From Pseudoalteromonas sp. '520P1 No. 423' (GTDB lineage Bacteria > Pseudomonadota > Gammaproteobacteria > Enterobacterales > Alteromonadaceae), in NCBI RefSeq assembly GCF_001269985.1, contig NZ_BBZB01000001.1, positions 2,108,001-2,172,000 on the forward strand: a stretch of DNA of 64,000 bases, read 5' to 3'. Shown one piece after another: positions 18,001 to 26,475 of the stretch. Within the stretch, counting starts at the first letter, position 1. Each line of letters begins with the position of its first letter. The notes below the pieces were generated by a model, which ran no database searches, had not been told where the DNA came from, and saw only the letters and a program-made list of their open reading frames with translations. The position numbers and the translations under genes were made by a program.

Positions 18001-18347
18001 TAAATAATGTCTAATACACTTTCTGGTGGACGGCCGATAGCTGCTTTATCACCATTTACAACAATAGGTCGCTCAATGAGCTTTGGATTTTCAGCCATAG
18101 CGTTAATTAATGCTGATTCATCATTTTGCGCTTTAAGGTTGAGTGCTTTATATAAGTCTTCTTTGGTACGCATTAATTGGCGAGCAGAATCAAAACCCAG
18201 CTTTTTAATAAGTGATGTGATTTCTTGTGCATCAGGCGCTGTTTTTAAATACTCAACAATTTCAGGTGCTACGTTATTTTCTTCTAATAAGGCCAAAGTT
18301 TGGCGAGACTTTGAACATCTTGGGTTGTGATAAATTTGAATTGTCAT
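18000..18347 (-). CDS. arsC: ArsC-family protein (YfgD-like arsenate reductase)
   Basis: 115 residues from ATG at 18347, which has AGGA six bases before it; the frame is open to 18374 but that leader has no start signal. It begins MTIQIYHNPRCSKSRQTLALL; Cys12 in the NPRCSKSR loop is the catalytic cysteine of glutaredoxin-coupled ArsC enzymes. RPIVVNGDKAAIGRPPE closes the active site. In E. coli the homologue next to bepA is yfgD, whose arsenate activity is not shown to be physiological; there are no other arsenic genes here, so a general thiol role is possible. Confidence 0.9.
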   Translation of the reverse strand: MTIQIYHNPRCSKSRQTLALLEENNVAPEIVEYLKTAPDAQEITSLIKKLGFDSARQLMRTKEDLYKALNLKAQNDESALINAMAENPKLIERPIVVNGDKAAIGRPPESVLDII

Positions 18348-18478
18348 GTTTGATCCTAAATAAAAATAGCGCAAATTTTTAGTTGAAACTTTTTGTCATG
18401 AAAATAAGCATTTTAATGATAAAAAATTAAAGCGCTATTTTATACCCAAACAACATAAGATTGCTATATTGGAAACTT

Positions 18479-18512
18479 ACCTGATGAAACAAAATACCTC
18501 ATCAGGTTTTTA
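18479..18512. terminator. Hairpin downstream of bepA
   Basis: ACCTGATGA and TCATCAGGT pair perfectly over 9 bp with an 11-base loop, followed by TTTTTAA on the plus strand. The nearest gene ending here is bepA on the minus strand, for which the T-run is on the wrong side; it may still stabilise the bepA mRNA end. Confidence 0.5.
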
Positions 18513-18530
18513 ATCGCTAAAACTGAGTGT

Positions 18531-19979
18531 TTATAATTTAGCGAGTTCTTTTTGCATTTGACGATATTGTTTTAATAATGCTTTGAGTCTTTGGCGTTTA
18601 ATATCGTCTGTTTTTTCAATAAAATTTAATGCCTTTTGAATTTCATCTGATGCCTGCTGGTAAGCGCCATAATCGATCATAATACTGGCACGAATTTCGT
18701 GATAGGCAGATTGTTTTTTTTGCATCTTATAGGTTTGCGCCATTAAATCTTTACCTAATGGATGATCTGGCTTATCTAGTAAAAAGTATCTTAATAATCG
18801 TTCAGCTAATGGGTAGTCTTTAGCTTCGATGGCGGCATTGGCATAGTTTAAGGTAATGACTTGGTTATTAGGTTTTAATTGATAATGCTCTTTTAATAAT
18901 GTTAAAGCTGCTTGGGTATTTTTTTGCGCGATTAATAAATCTGTTTTACTGTCTAAATAAAAAAGGTTAGCAGGATCTGTTTTTAGTAACTTGGTTAAAA
19001 TCTCTTGTGCTTCATCAAGCTTTTTTTGATCTATCAGTGTTAAAGCTAAACCGTATTTAGCTGCAGTTCTATCAGAAAACTGATGCTTTTTTATATCATT
19101 TCTAAATAGTTGCTCTGCTTTTTCTGATGTAGTGGTAAAGCGGGCTTTAATTCGGCTTTTAGCTAACAAAAAATCAAGATTAGAATCTATAAATTTTTCA
19201 GGGTATTGCTGTGCTCTTAAACGGATATCAGATACACGGCTATCTGGTAATGGATGTGATAATAAAAAGACCGGTGGTTTTTGCTTGAATCTTAATTGCG
19301 CGGATAACTTGGCTAAAAACTCACTTGATGCACGAGGATCAAATCCTGAATTATTTAAAATCGTCATACCGATGCGATCTGCTTCTTGCTCAGCGCCACG
19401 ACTATGTGTCATTTGACTTAACATGTTTTGGGTTTGATTGGCAGATATGATTGCCATGCCTGCTTCTGGGTTAACTATGGTTGTTAATATACCTGCAACC
19501 ATACCTGCTAATGTTAAGCCTGAATTATCTTGCTGTTTTTGTAATCGGCGCGCTAAATGCCTTTGTGTTACGTGCGCGATTTCATGACCCAATACTGAAG
19601 CAAATTGACTTTCATTATCTGATTTTGCAATCAAACCGGCATGAACACCAACATGACCACCATAAAAGGCAAATGCATTTATTTCGTTATTTTTAATCCA
19701 AAAAAATTCGAATGGAAAACGAATATCATCAGCATGGGCAACTAAGCGGTTACCTATGCTTGTCAGGTACTCATCCAATAAAGGGTCTTGGATCACAGGA
19801 GATGAACTTTTTATTTTCATCATCATGATTTCGCCAATCGCTTTTTCTTTTTCTAACGGCAATACTTGTAATGCGGATGTGCCTAAATCAGGCAGTTTAA
19901 AACTTGACTGTGCTAATACGGGAGAAGATAATAAAAATGCACCGATAACTAATTGTGACAGTTTTTTTTTTTTATTCAT
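18531..19979 (-). CDS. bepA: Periplasmic M48 metalloprotease BepA with TPR tail
   Basis: 482 residues with a signal peptide (IGAFLLSSPVLAQ). The M48 domain holds the zinc motif HEIAHVTQRH (His132, Glu133, His136) and the third ligand in EQEADRIGM; residues 300-480 are TPR-like helices. BepA assists or degrades LptD and other outer-membrane proteins at the BAM complex, so it belongs with bamC about 3.5 kb away. Length matches E. coli BepA (487). It starts one base after the stop of the upstream hypothetical gene region, which suggests co-transcription. Confidence 0.95.
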   Translation of the reverse strand: MNKKKKLSQLVIGAFLLSSPVLAQSSFKLPDLGTSALQVLPLEKEKAIGEIMMMKIKSSSPVIQDPLLDEYLTSIGNRLVAHADDIRFPFEFFWIKNNEINAFAFYGGHVGVHAGLIAKSDNESQFASVLGHEIAHVTQRHLARRLQKQQDNSGLTLAGMVAGILTTIVNPEAGMAIISANQTQNMLSQMTHSRGAEQEADRIGMTILNNSGFDPRASSEFLAKLSAQLRFKQKPPVFLLSHPLPDSRVSDIRLRAQQYPEKFIDSNLDFLLAKSRIKARFTTTSEKAEQLFRNDIKKHQFSDRTAAKYGLALTLIDQKKLDEAQEILTKLLKTDPANLFYLDSKTDLLIAQKNTQAALTLLKEHYQLKPNNQVITLNYANAAIEAKDYPLAERLLRYFLLDKPDHPLGKDLMAQTYKMQKKQSAYHEIRASIMIDYGAYQQASDEIQKALNFIEKTDDIKRQRLKALLKQYRQMQKELAKL

Positions 19980-19980
19980 T

Positions 19981-20646
19981 TTATTCCTTGTTTGCTTGCC
20001 CGTTCATAATTAGCTGTGCAAGCATGAGTTCATCTTGATCAAGTGAGCTTTCATTTTCGCAAACATCGTAATACTTTTTGATTGAGACTCCATCAACCTT
20101 AACAATGTTCAATTCTTGTTTTAAAAAAGTTATTATTTTATGCACAACCTTGTGAGCATGAATGATTAATGCTTTATCAGCTTCATCGCCTCTTTGAAAA
20201 TAAAATTGTATATATTTATGTAATTGATTAATTCTTAGAATGAGTCTCATTGAATGAGGGTCCCACACTATGAATTCCATCATTTTATTATCTTTTACAT
20301 ATTTATTAATTTCTACATCTTTAGCTAAAGGGAAAGCTTGTAGTTCAAAACCGCGATCGGTAAAAACTTGGTAAAGCGTAATTCTTGGTTTTTTTTTGCA
20401 AATAATGCCATCAGCATTATCTACTGTGCCCGCAAGTATCTTGAGATTCCAATTACGCTTGTCAATTATGCGTTTAATTGCTGTATCAAAACCGTGAGTT
20501 AAAATACCTTCGGATTCACCTAATGATGAAGCAACTAAATGATAAAACGGCGGTAACTCACCCCAGTTTAATTGTTTTTTATACCAGTTAATGTCCTTTA
20601 ACGTAGGATTACCTGGTAATTGTGCTCTATCATTTTGGGATGTCAT
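19981..20646 (-). CDS. Hypothetical cytoplasmic protein upstream of bepA
   Basis: 221 residues with no signal peptide, membrane segment or known motif. The middle is beta-rich (ITLYQVFTDRGFELQAFPL) and the C-terminal third helical and acidic. Its stop is adjacent to the bepA start, so it is probably the first gene of the bepA transcript; this is the only hint of role. AGG precedes the ATG at a usable distance. I do not recognise the family. Confidence 0.65.
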   Translation of the reverse strand: MTSQNDRAQLPGNPTLKDINWYKKQLNWGELPPFYHLVASSLGESEGILTHGFDTAIKRIIDKRNWNLKILAGTVDNADGIICKKKPRITLYQVFTDRGFELQAFPLAKDVEINKYVKDNKMMEFIVWDPHSMRLILRINQLHKYIQFYFQRGDEADKALIIHAHKVVHKIITFLKQELNIVKVDGVSIKKYYDVCENESSLDQDELMLAQLIMNGQANKE

Positions 20647-20814
20647 TAAATTATACCTATTCCTTATCTTCTATAAGCATAATGCATTGTGTGGTTTTGG
20701 TATAGCTAAAGTCCCTTAAGTTAGCGGACCCATTAAGTTAGACGATAGATTAGATTCCATTTATTTTACTTTACCGTTATTATTCTTAAATCTTTAAATA
20801 TAGTTGTAGCTTTA

Positions 20815-21063
20815 ATGGCTAAATTTGATTTAACACAATATCAGTGCCCCCAATTATTTGTTCAATTTAAGTATCAATTAAAACTAAGTATGATCGACAT
20901 AGAACAAAATAACAATTCGAGGGTAATTGAATATTCAATTTCGGTCGAATCGGATATTAAAGATATTGAACGATATTTGAAGTCTCATCAATACAGTTAT
21001 CAAATAGTAAGTCTCGCGGATAATAATGAACTTATAGTGAGTTTAATAAAAGGGAATAATTAA
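20815..21063 (+). CDS. Divergent TusA-like small protein
   Basis: 82 residues with the TusA plan: FDLTQYQCPQLFVQFKYQLK at the start, where Cys11-Pro12 matches the conserved Cys-Pro of TusA/YeeD proteins, and an acidic helix plus closing beta-strands at the end (HQYSYQIVSLADNNELIVSLIK). TusA passes sulfur as a persulfide; here the second proline of CPxP is lost, so the role is uncertain. The stop codon abuts the GTG of the AI-2E permease gene, and this pair is a common arrangement in gammaproteobacteria. Confidence 0.7.
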   Translation: MAKFDLTQYQCPQLFVQFKYQLKLSMIDIEQNNNSRVIEYSISVESDIKDIERYLKSHQYSYQIVSLADNNELIVSLIKGNN

Positions 21064-22137
21064 GTGTTAGAATTTTTAAAATCTTGGTACGAACGTAAAT
21101 TTTCAGATCCCCATTCAGTTACATTGTTTCTTTTATTAATTGCATTAGTCGCATCATTGTATTTTGTTGGCTCTTTGATCATACCTGTACTTGTTGCTTT
21201 GGTAATAGCCTATTTATTGGAATGGCCAGTTTTAAAGTTACAGAATTTAGGATTAGCTAGATTAACAGCTTGTACGAGTGTCATGTTGTTATTTGCAGGT
21301 GTCATGGTGGCATCATTTGTGACTATGGTGCCTGTGCTTTGGCAACAGTCTGCAAATTTATTGCAAGAAGCGCCTTCTATGTTAGAGCAGGGAAAATCAT
21401 TTTTAATGCACTTACCCGAGCGTTATCCAGAATTAATCAATGCACAACAAATACAAGGAATAGTATCTAATGTTGAAAACAAAGTATTAGAGTTTGGTCA
21501 GCAAATTCTCTCTTTTTCTTTAACATCATTAAAAGACGTTGTTGCTTGGATGATATATTTGATACTTGTTCCACTACTGGTATTTTTTATGCTAAAGGAT
21601 AAAAATGAGCTCACTTCAGGTATTGAAACCTTTTTACCAAAACAAAGACGTTTAATAAGGCAAGTATGGCATGAAATGAATCAACAAATCATGAACTATA
21701 TCCGTGGCAAGGTTATTGAAATTGTGATAATTGGTGGAGCTTCATTTATCGCTTTTGCAATTTTTGATTTAAGATATGCAGCACTGCTAGGTGTATTAGT
21801 AGGTTTATCGGTATTAATACCTTTTGTTGGTGCAGCACTTGTGACTATTCCAGTAGCAGCAGTGGCTCTATTTCAATTTGGGTTAGCACCAGAGTTTTGG
21901 TATTTGTTAATCGCTTATGGGGTAATTCAAGCGTTAGATGGTAATGTATTAGTACCTTTGTTATTCTCTGAAGCTGTTGATTTAAACCCTGTTTATATCA
22001 TAGTTGCGGTATTGTTTTTTGGTGGTTTATGGGGGTTTTGGGGCGTGTTTTTTGCAATCCCATTAGCATCATTAGTACGTGCTTTATTAAATGCATGGAC
22101 AACAGAAGAAGCTCACAAAGATGAAGTAACAGGTTAA
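21064..22137 (+). CDS. perM: AI-2E family permease PerM
   Basis: 357 residues from a GTG that directly follows the preceding stop. The eight-helix plan and the motifs YLILVPLLVFFMLKD, GKVIEIVIIGGASFIAFAIF and LIPFVGAALVTIPVA fit the AI-2E transporter (PerM/TqsA) family of the inner membrane. Family members export autoinducer-2 or exchange sodium for protons; the substrate here is unproven, and the name should not be read as evidence for AI-2 signalling. The context perM-bcp-gcvR is conserved in the class. Confidence 0.88.
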   Translation: MLEFLKSWYERKFSDPHSVTLFLLLIALVASLYFVGSLIIPVLVALVIAYLLEWPVLKLQNLGLARLTACTSVMLLFAGVMVASFVTMVPVLWQQSANLLQEAPSMLEQGKSFLMHLPERYPELINAQQIQGIVSNVENKVLEFGQQILSFSLTSLKDVVAWMIYLILVPLLVFFMLKDKNELTSGIETFLPKQRRLIRQVWHEMNQQIMNYIRGKVIEIVIIGGASFIAFAIFDLRYAALLGVLVGLSVLIPFVGAALVTIPVAAVALFQFGLAPEFWYLLIAYGVIQALDGNVLVPLLFSEAVDLNPVYIIVAVLFFGGLWGFWGVFFAIPLASLVRALLNAWTTEEAHKDEVTG

Positions 22138-22146
22138 AATAAGCGT

Positions 22147-22178
22147 AAAAAAGGGCTATGTTTTTAAATCGCCCTTTT
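22147..22178. terminator. Bidirectional terminator between perM and bcp
   Basis: AAAAAAGGGC and GCCCTTTT pair around a T-rich loop; A-run and T-run on opposite sides serve both convergent genes. Confidence 0.8.
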
Positions 22179-22193
22179 AATCGAATTTGAAAA

Positions 22194-22667
22194 CTAAGTG
22201 TTGTCAGTTAAAAAATCAATCACAACTTGATGATGTTCTTTAGTTTTGAATTTATTAAATACATGTTTAATTGTACCATCTTGCGCAACTAAAAAACTTA
22301 ATCTATGAATGCCATCATATTCCTTACCCATAAATTTCTTTAAACCCCAAACACCAAATTCATCAGCTATCGCATGATCTTCATCAGATAATAATGTGAA
22401 GTTTAATTCTTTTTTAGTTTCAAAGTTTTTGAGTTTTTTCACAGGATCAGGACTTATACCTACAGAAACTGTATTGAGCTTAGCTAAGGTTGCTTTTTGG
22501 TCGCGTAGATTTTCAGCTTGAATGATGCAGCCAGGTGTCATAGCTTTAGGGTAAAAGTAAACTAATACTTGGTTTTCTTTTAATAATTCAGAAAGCACAA
22601 CAGTCTGACCATTTTGATCTTGTAAAGAAAATAGAGGGGCTTTATCGCCAGCAACTAATGTATTCAT
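22194..22667 (-). CDS. bcp: Thioredoxin-dependent peroxiredoxin Bcp
   Basis: 157 residues of the PrxQ/Bcp family: APLFSLQDQNG, then VLVYFYPKAMTPGCIIQAENLRD with peroxidatic Cys47. E. coli Bcp has a second cysteine five residues later (resolving); here that place is Glu52, so the enzyme probably works as a 1-Cys peroxiredoxin resolved by an outside thiol. It reduces hydroperoxides in the cytoplasm. It follows gcvR on the same strand with about 24 bases between. Confidence 0.93.
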   Translation of the reverse strand: MNTLVAGDKAPLFSLQDQNGQTVVLSELLKENQVLVYFYPKAMTPGCIIQAENLRDQKATLAKLNTVSVGISPDPVKKLKNFETKKELNFTLLSDEDHAIADEFGVWGLKKFMGKEYDGIHRLSFLVAQDGTIKHVFNKFKTKEHHQVVIDFLTDNT

Positions 22668-22691
22668 GTTTATATCCTAGTATTTTTAAAA

Positions 22692-23225
22692 TTAGCGTAT
22701 TCGTCGCAGTATAGATTCAAGGTTGAGCTCAGTACACAAACGCTCAAACTTCAGTTTGAAACTATCTAAGGAAGTCTCAACTTCTACATTGATTTCTAAG
22801 GTAGAACACATATGAAGTTGATTGTCTTGCTCGTAAGTGTCAGATTTCAATGAGCAAATATCAATATTATCTTCAGCAAGAAATGAGGTTACCTTACTTA
22901 ATGTACCTTCAGTATCAATACCTTTATATTCAAGTGTATAGCCTGCACAAAAGTCACAGCCAGTTCTATTAGTGGTTCGCTTCATCATGGTAAGTAAACC
23001 CATTTCCATACTCTTTACCGGAATAGTATGCTCAATACGGCTGATCGCTGACATATCTCCTGATAAAAGCATGATAATCGAGAATTCGTTACCTAAAATT
23101 GCAATACGGCTATCAATAATGTTACAGCTACATTCACTCACTAACTGTGTTAACTCAGCAACAATCCCGGTACGATCATCCCCGATTGCGGTTAAAACAA
23201 GCTGTTGATTTGAAAATCCTGGCAT
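22692..23225 (-). CDS. gcvR: Glycine cleavage system transcriptional repressor (two ACT domains)
   Basis: 177 residues. Two ACT domains: residues 8-75 (LVLTAIGDDRTGIVAELTQL) and 95-165 (YTLEYKGIDTEGTLSKVTSF). In E. coli GcvR binds glycine and blocks GcvA at the gcv operon. Length and order gcvR-bcp agree with the family. In most relatives dapA and bamC lie divergent on the other side; here only bamC is found. Confidence 0.92.
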   Translation of the reverse strand: MPGFSNQQLVLTAIGDDRTGIVAELTQLVSECSCNIIDSRIAILGNEFSIIMLLSGDMSAISRIEHTIPVKSMEMGLLTMMKRTTNRTGCDFCAGYTLEYKGIDTEGTLSKVTSFLAEDNIDICSLKSDTYEQDNQLHMCSTLEINVEVETSLDSFKLKFERLCTELNLESILRRIR

Positions 23226-23502
23226 TTATTTATCCATGTACCCCTACGTTGGGTGCGAAGTTTACCACATCAAAAATAGAAACACTCTGCATTCTTGTTT
23301 TTAGTAGCTTAGGAAAGTAATATAGGCTCTAATTTCATATTTTTAATTGCTTTCAAGTAATAACTGAATGATTTTCAAGCAATCAACTCGAATTATGACC
23401 AATTCATAAAATGAGATAATATTTTTAAATCATATTTTGAACCAAATAGAGTATAGCCTACTCATAATAGAAATAAATTAGGCATACTAAGGAGAATAAT
23501 AA

Positions 23503-24564
23503 GTGCAGTATTGGATCCGTAAAAGTTTGGTATTGGGTGTTATCACAGCATTATCAGGTTGTAGTGTTTTTATAAATAATGCGCATGATGAAAAAAACTA
23601 CCGTGTATCAGAGCAAATTAAAGTGCCCGCGGATCTGCAAAAGCCATATCAAGACCCTGAATATGTGATGACGCCAGCGCAATATAGTAAGGCGATGCCA
23701 AGTGATATGGTAAAACCGCCAGCGCAGGTTTTAAACGTGGCTAGTGGTAGTTGGGTTGAAGAAGGTGATAAGCAAACACGTATATTTTTTGATAAATCAG
23801 ATGGTATTGACGATTTAAAAGGCTTTATGTGGATAGCCTTAAATGAGTTACTTGATGAAAACAAAGTAACTGCAACAGATAATAATGAAGCAAAAGGTGA
23901 ATTATCTACTGATTGGTATTCAATCCATAAAGTACAAGACGTTTGGTTTTGGGAAGAAGAAAAAGAAGTCAGTAAACAAAAATTCAAGTTTACCATTGAG
24001 CAAAAAGAGCACCAAAGAACAGCTTCAATGAAAACTGAACTACTTGACTTTCAAAGTAAAGATGAAACTTTAACGCCTATTTTACGCCAACAACTTGAAG
24101 CGGGCGCATTAAATGCGTTTGTAAGCCAATTTGATTTTAAATATCGTCAATTGATGGTTGAAATGCATAAACAACAAGGCATCGTTTCTTTGGAAATGGG
24201 TTTTGATAATCAAGGTAATGCTGCTTTGGTAACAGAGCAAAGCTACGAAGCTATTTTTGAACGTTTTTCTTCATTCATTGAAAAATTAAATTTCACGATC
24301 AATGAACTAGATGATGAAAAAGGTTTGATCACTGCCACTTATGAAAAACCAGATTCAAGTGTTTGGGATTCTATTTGGGGTGATGAAATTGCTGAATTAC
24401 CACTAGAATCAGGTCAATATCAGATGTTATTAAATAAAAATAACTCAGGTGGTACAAGCATAACTTGGATGGATGAAGAAGGTGAAACTTTGGAACCTGG
24501 TACTATGAATGATCTACAGCAAGCCTTGGTTAAAGTATTACGAAAAAAAGGTATTAATCTTTAA
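23503..24564 (+). CDS. bamC: Outer membrane assembly lipoprotein BamC
   Basis: 353 residues from a GTG preceded by AAGGAG. A lipobox LSGC gives the lipidated Cys20, followed by the long extended N-terminus that wraps BamD (YRVSEQIKVPADLQKPYQDPEY). Two helix-grip domains follow (about 100-220 and 230-345), the second closing with TSITWMDEEGETLEPGTMND. BamC is an accessory part of the BAM complex. A terminator follows directly. Confidence 0.93.
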   Translation: MQYWIRKSLVLGVITALSGCSVFINNAHDEKNYRVSEQIKVPADLQKPYQDPEYVMTPAQYSKAMPSDMVKPPAQVLNVASGSWVEEGDKQTRIFFDKSDGIDDLKGFMWIALNELLDENKVTATDNNEAKGELSTDWYSIHKVQDVWFWEEEKEVSKQKFKFTIEQKEHQRTASMKTELLDFQSKDETLTPILRQQLEAGALNAFVSQFDFKYRQLMVEMHKQQGIVSLEMGFDNQGNAALVTEQSYEAIFERFSSFIEKLNFTINELDDEKGLITATYEKPDSSVWDSIWGDEIAELPLESGQYQMLLNKNNSGGTSITWMDEEGETLEPGTMNDLQQALVKVLRKKGINL

Positions 24565-24596
24565 ATTTAGACATAATATTAATATTTAATAAGTAC

Positions 24597-24627
24597 ATAA
24601 AAGAGCGCTTATTGCGCTCTTTTATGT
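24597..24627 (+). terminator. Terminator after bamC
   Basis: AAAAGAGCGC and GCGCTCTTTT pair around TTATT, followed by TATG; a compact rho-independent terminator. Confidence 0.85.
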
Positions 24628-24642
24628 ATTAGTTTATTAAGC

Positions 24643-24694
24643 AATTTCATTAATTAAATTATTTTGTAATGTAAAATTTAATTAATGAAATTGA
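24643..24694 (+). repeat. Perfect 19-bp inverted repeat before the yjiH gene
   Basis: CAATTTCATTAATTAAATT (24643-24661) and its exact reverse complement (24676-24694) are separated by 14 bases. The second arm ends 18 bases before the ATG of the YjiH-family gene, so in the mRNA it could hide the ribosome binding region, or each arm could be half of a large operator. AT-rich sequence lowers hairpin stability, but a 19-of-19 match is not expected by chance. Confidence 0.75.
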
Positions 24695-24712
24695 TGCAGT
24701 ATAGGTTTATTT

Positions 24713-26086
24713 ATGAATTCACAACGAATCGATAATCAGATGTTATATCATTGGCGTACAATTTTGACTTTTATTGTACCTTCATTAATCGGGGTGTTTT
24801 TATTTATGACTCCCGTTCAAACGGGTGACGCTTTTACTATCCCCATCGCACTGTTAGCAAAAGAAATTCAAAACGTCACCAGTACTTATATTACACACAT
24901 AGTATTGGCCGTTATATCTACGACGGCATTTTTGAGCTTAATTACAAAAATATTTAAACCGCAATTTATAATGAAACGTGATTTTTTACGTCATTTATTA
25001 GATGTATCACCTATTTGGCTTACAACCCGCTTTATGGGCATGGTATTTGTATTTATCACCTTTTTTAAAGTCGGACCTGAAGCGGTTCACTCTGCAAATA
25101 CCGGTACTTTAGTTTTACATGACTTAATGCCTGTATTATTTTCAGTATTTGTATTAGCAGGCTTGTTATTACCTTTATTACTCAATTTTGGTTTGCTAGA
25201 ACTAGCCGGTACCTTGCTAACTAAAGTAATGCGCCCATTATTTAAAGTACCTGGTCGTAGCTCAGTTAACTGTGTTGCATCTTGGTTAGGCGATGGTAGC
25301 GTTGGCGTATTGATGACCTCAAAGCAATATGAAGAAAAGTTTTATACCCAAAAAGAAGCTGCTATTATTGGGACTACGTTTTCTGCAGTATCAATTACAT
25401 TTAGTTTAGTTGTAATTGGACAGGTAAAGTTAGAGCATTTATTTGCACCTTTTTATCTTACAGTATGTTTAGCCGGTGTAGTTGCTGCACTTGTTGTTCC
25501 TAGGCTACCACCACTGAGAAACAAAAAAGACGAATATATTGATGGCACGTTAAAACAAGGTCAATCAGAAGCTTTGCCTGAAGGTAAAACATTATTTAAA
25601 CATGGCTTGCATGTGGCGCTAACAAAAGCGTATAAATCTCAAGGCGTAAAAGGTACATTAACTGAAGGCATTAAAAATGCGGTTGATATGGTGTTTGCGG
25701 TATTGCCTGTAGTGATGGCTATTGGTACTTTTGCATTGATTATTGCTGAATATACACCATTTTTTCAATGGTTAGGTATGCCATTCATTCCTCTATTGGA
25801 ATTATTACAGATCCCTGAAGCACAACAAGCATCACAAACAATTGTTGTTGGTTTTGCAGATATGTTTATTCCTTCAATTTTAGCTGCAAACTCAATTGAA
25901 AGTGACTTAACACGTTTTGTGATTGCTGCAATGAGTGTTACGCAACTTATATATATGTCTGAGATAGGTGCTCTAATTTTAGGAAGTAAAATACCTGTAA
26001 GTTTATGGGAACTGTTTTTAATATTTTTACTACGTACTTTAGTAACACTGCCTGTGATTGCTTTAATGGCGCATTTGTTAGTTTAG
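24713..26086 (+). CDS. yjiH: YjiH-family membrane protein with nucleoside-recognition (Gate) domain
   Basis: 457 residues with about ten hydrophobic segments and two Gate-domain repeats (around 130-240 and 320-440), for example VNCVASWLGDGSVGVLMTSKQYEEKFYTQKEAAIIGTTF given here only as start and end of residues 180-220, and GFADMFIPSILAANSIESD near 385. YjiH/SpmA-like proteins are inner-membrane transport-type proteins of unproven substrate. The gene is alone, with the 19-bp inverted repeat before it and a convergent DUF2897 gene after it. Confidence 0.82.
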   Translation: MNSQRIDNQMLYHWRTILTFIVPSLIGVFLFMTPVQTGDAFTIPIALLAKEIQNVTSTYITHIVLAVISTTAFLSLITKIFKPQFIMKRDFLRHLLDVSPIWLTTRFMGMVFVFITFFKVGPEAVHSANTGTLVLHDLMPVLFSVFVLAGLLLPLLLNFGLLELAGTLLTKVMRPLFKVPGRSSVNCVASWLGDGSVGVLMTSKQYEEKFYTQKEAAIIGTTFSAVSITFSLVVIGQVKLEHLFAPFYLTVCLAGVVAALVVPRLPPLRNKKDEYIDGTLKQGQSEALPEGKTLFKHGLHVALTKAYKSQGVKGTLTEGIKNAVDMVFAVLPVVMAIGTFALIIAEYTPFFQWLGMPFIPLLELLQIPEAQQASQTIVVGFADMFIPSILAANSIESDLTRFVIAAMSVTQLIYMSEIGALILGSKIPVSLWELFLIFLLRTLVTLPVIALMAHLLV

Positions 26087-26120
26087 CTGTTACTGTTAAT
26101 TAAAACTAAAACCCTGACCT

Positions 26121-26336
26121 TTATTGGTGAGGATTTTTAGTTTTTTCTTCTGTGTTATCTTTATTATCGTTGTTTTCAGTTGATTCTTTTTCTTTTAGTG
26201 ATGCTTTAGCTTTTTCTATTGGATCTTGATTTAACCTCTTCATTTCAAATTTTGCTGAGTATTTTAAGAGTGCAATATTGCTCCATACAACACCAAAAAC
26301 AATTGCAATTATGAGTATAACTTTCCAAGTTTCCAC
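26121..26336 (-). CDS. DUF2897 small membrane protein
   Basis: 71 residues: a short N-terminus, one membrane helix (VILIIAIVFGVVWSNIALLKY), and a highly charged Lys/Glu/Asn tail. This is the plan of DUF2897 of Alteromonadales and Vibrionales, function unknown. It lies convergent to the YjiH gene with about 35 bases between. Confidence 0.75.
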   Translation of the reverse strand: METWKVILIIAIVFGVVWSNIALLKYSAKFEMKRLNQDPIEKAKASLKEKESTENNDNKDNTEEKTKNPHQ

Positions 26337-26475
26337 TTTGTTTCACTTATTCTTAAAAATACTATGATAGCATTTAGTACAAATAGGGTAAAACCCTGTT
26401 AAACTAAATGCTTTGCAATATCTAAATTCACTTACTTATTAGTGAAACAGAACTTAATTTAACTGGAGTAAACTG

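Noticed and set aside
21064..22137. AI-2E permease considered as part of the quorum-sensing system
   Set aside because: It lies 14 kb away in a conserved housekeeping order and the system here is of the acyl-homoserine lactone type.
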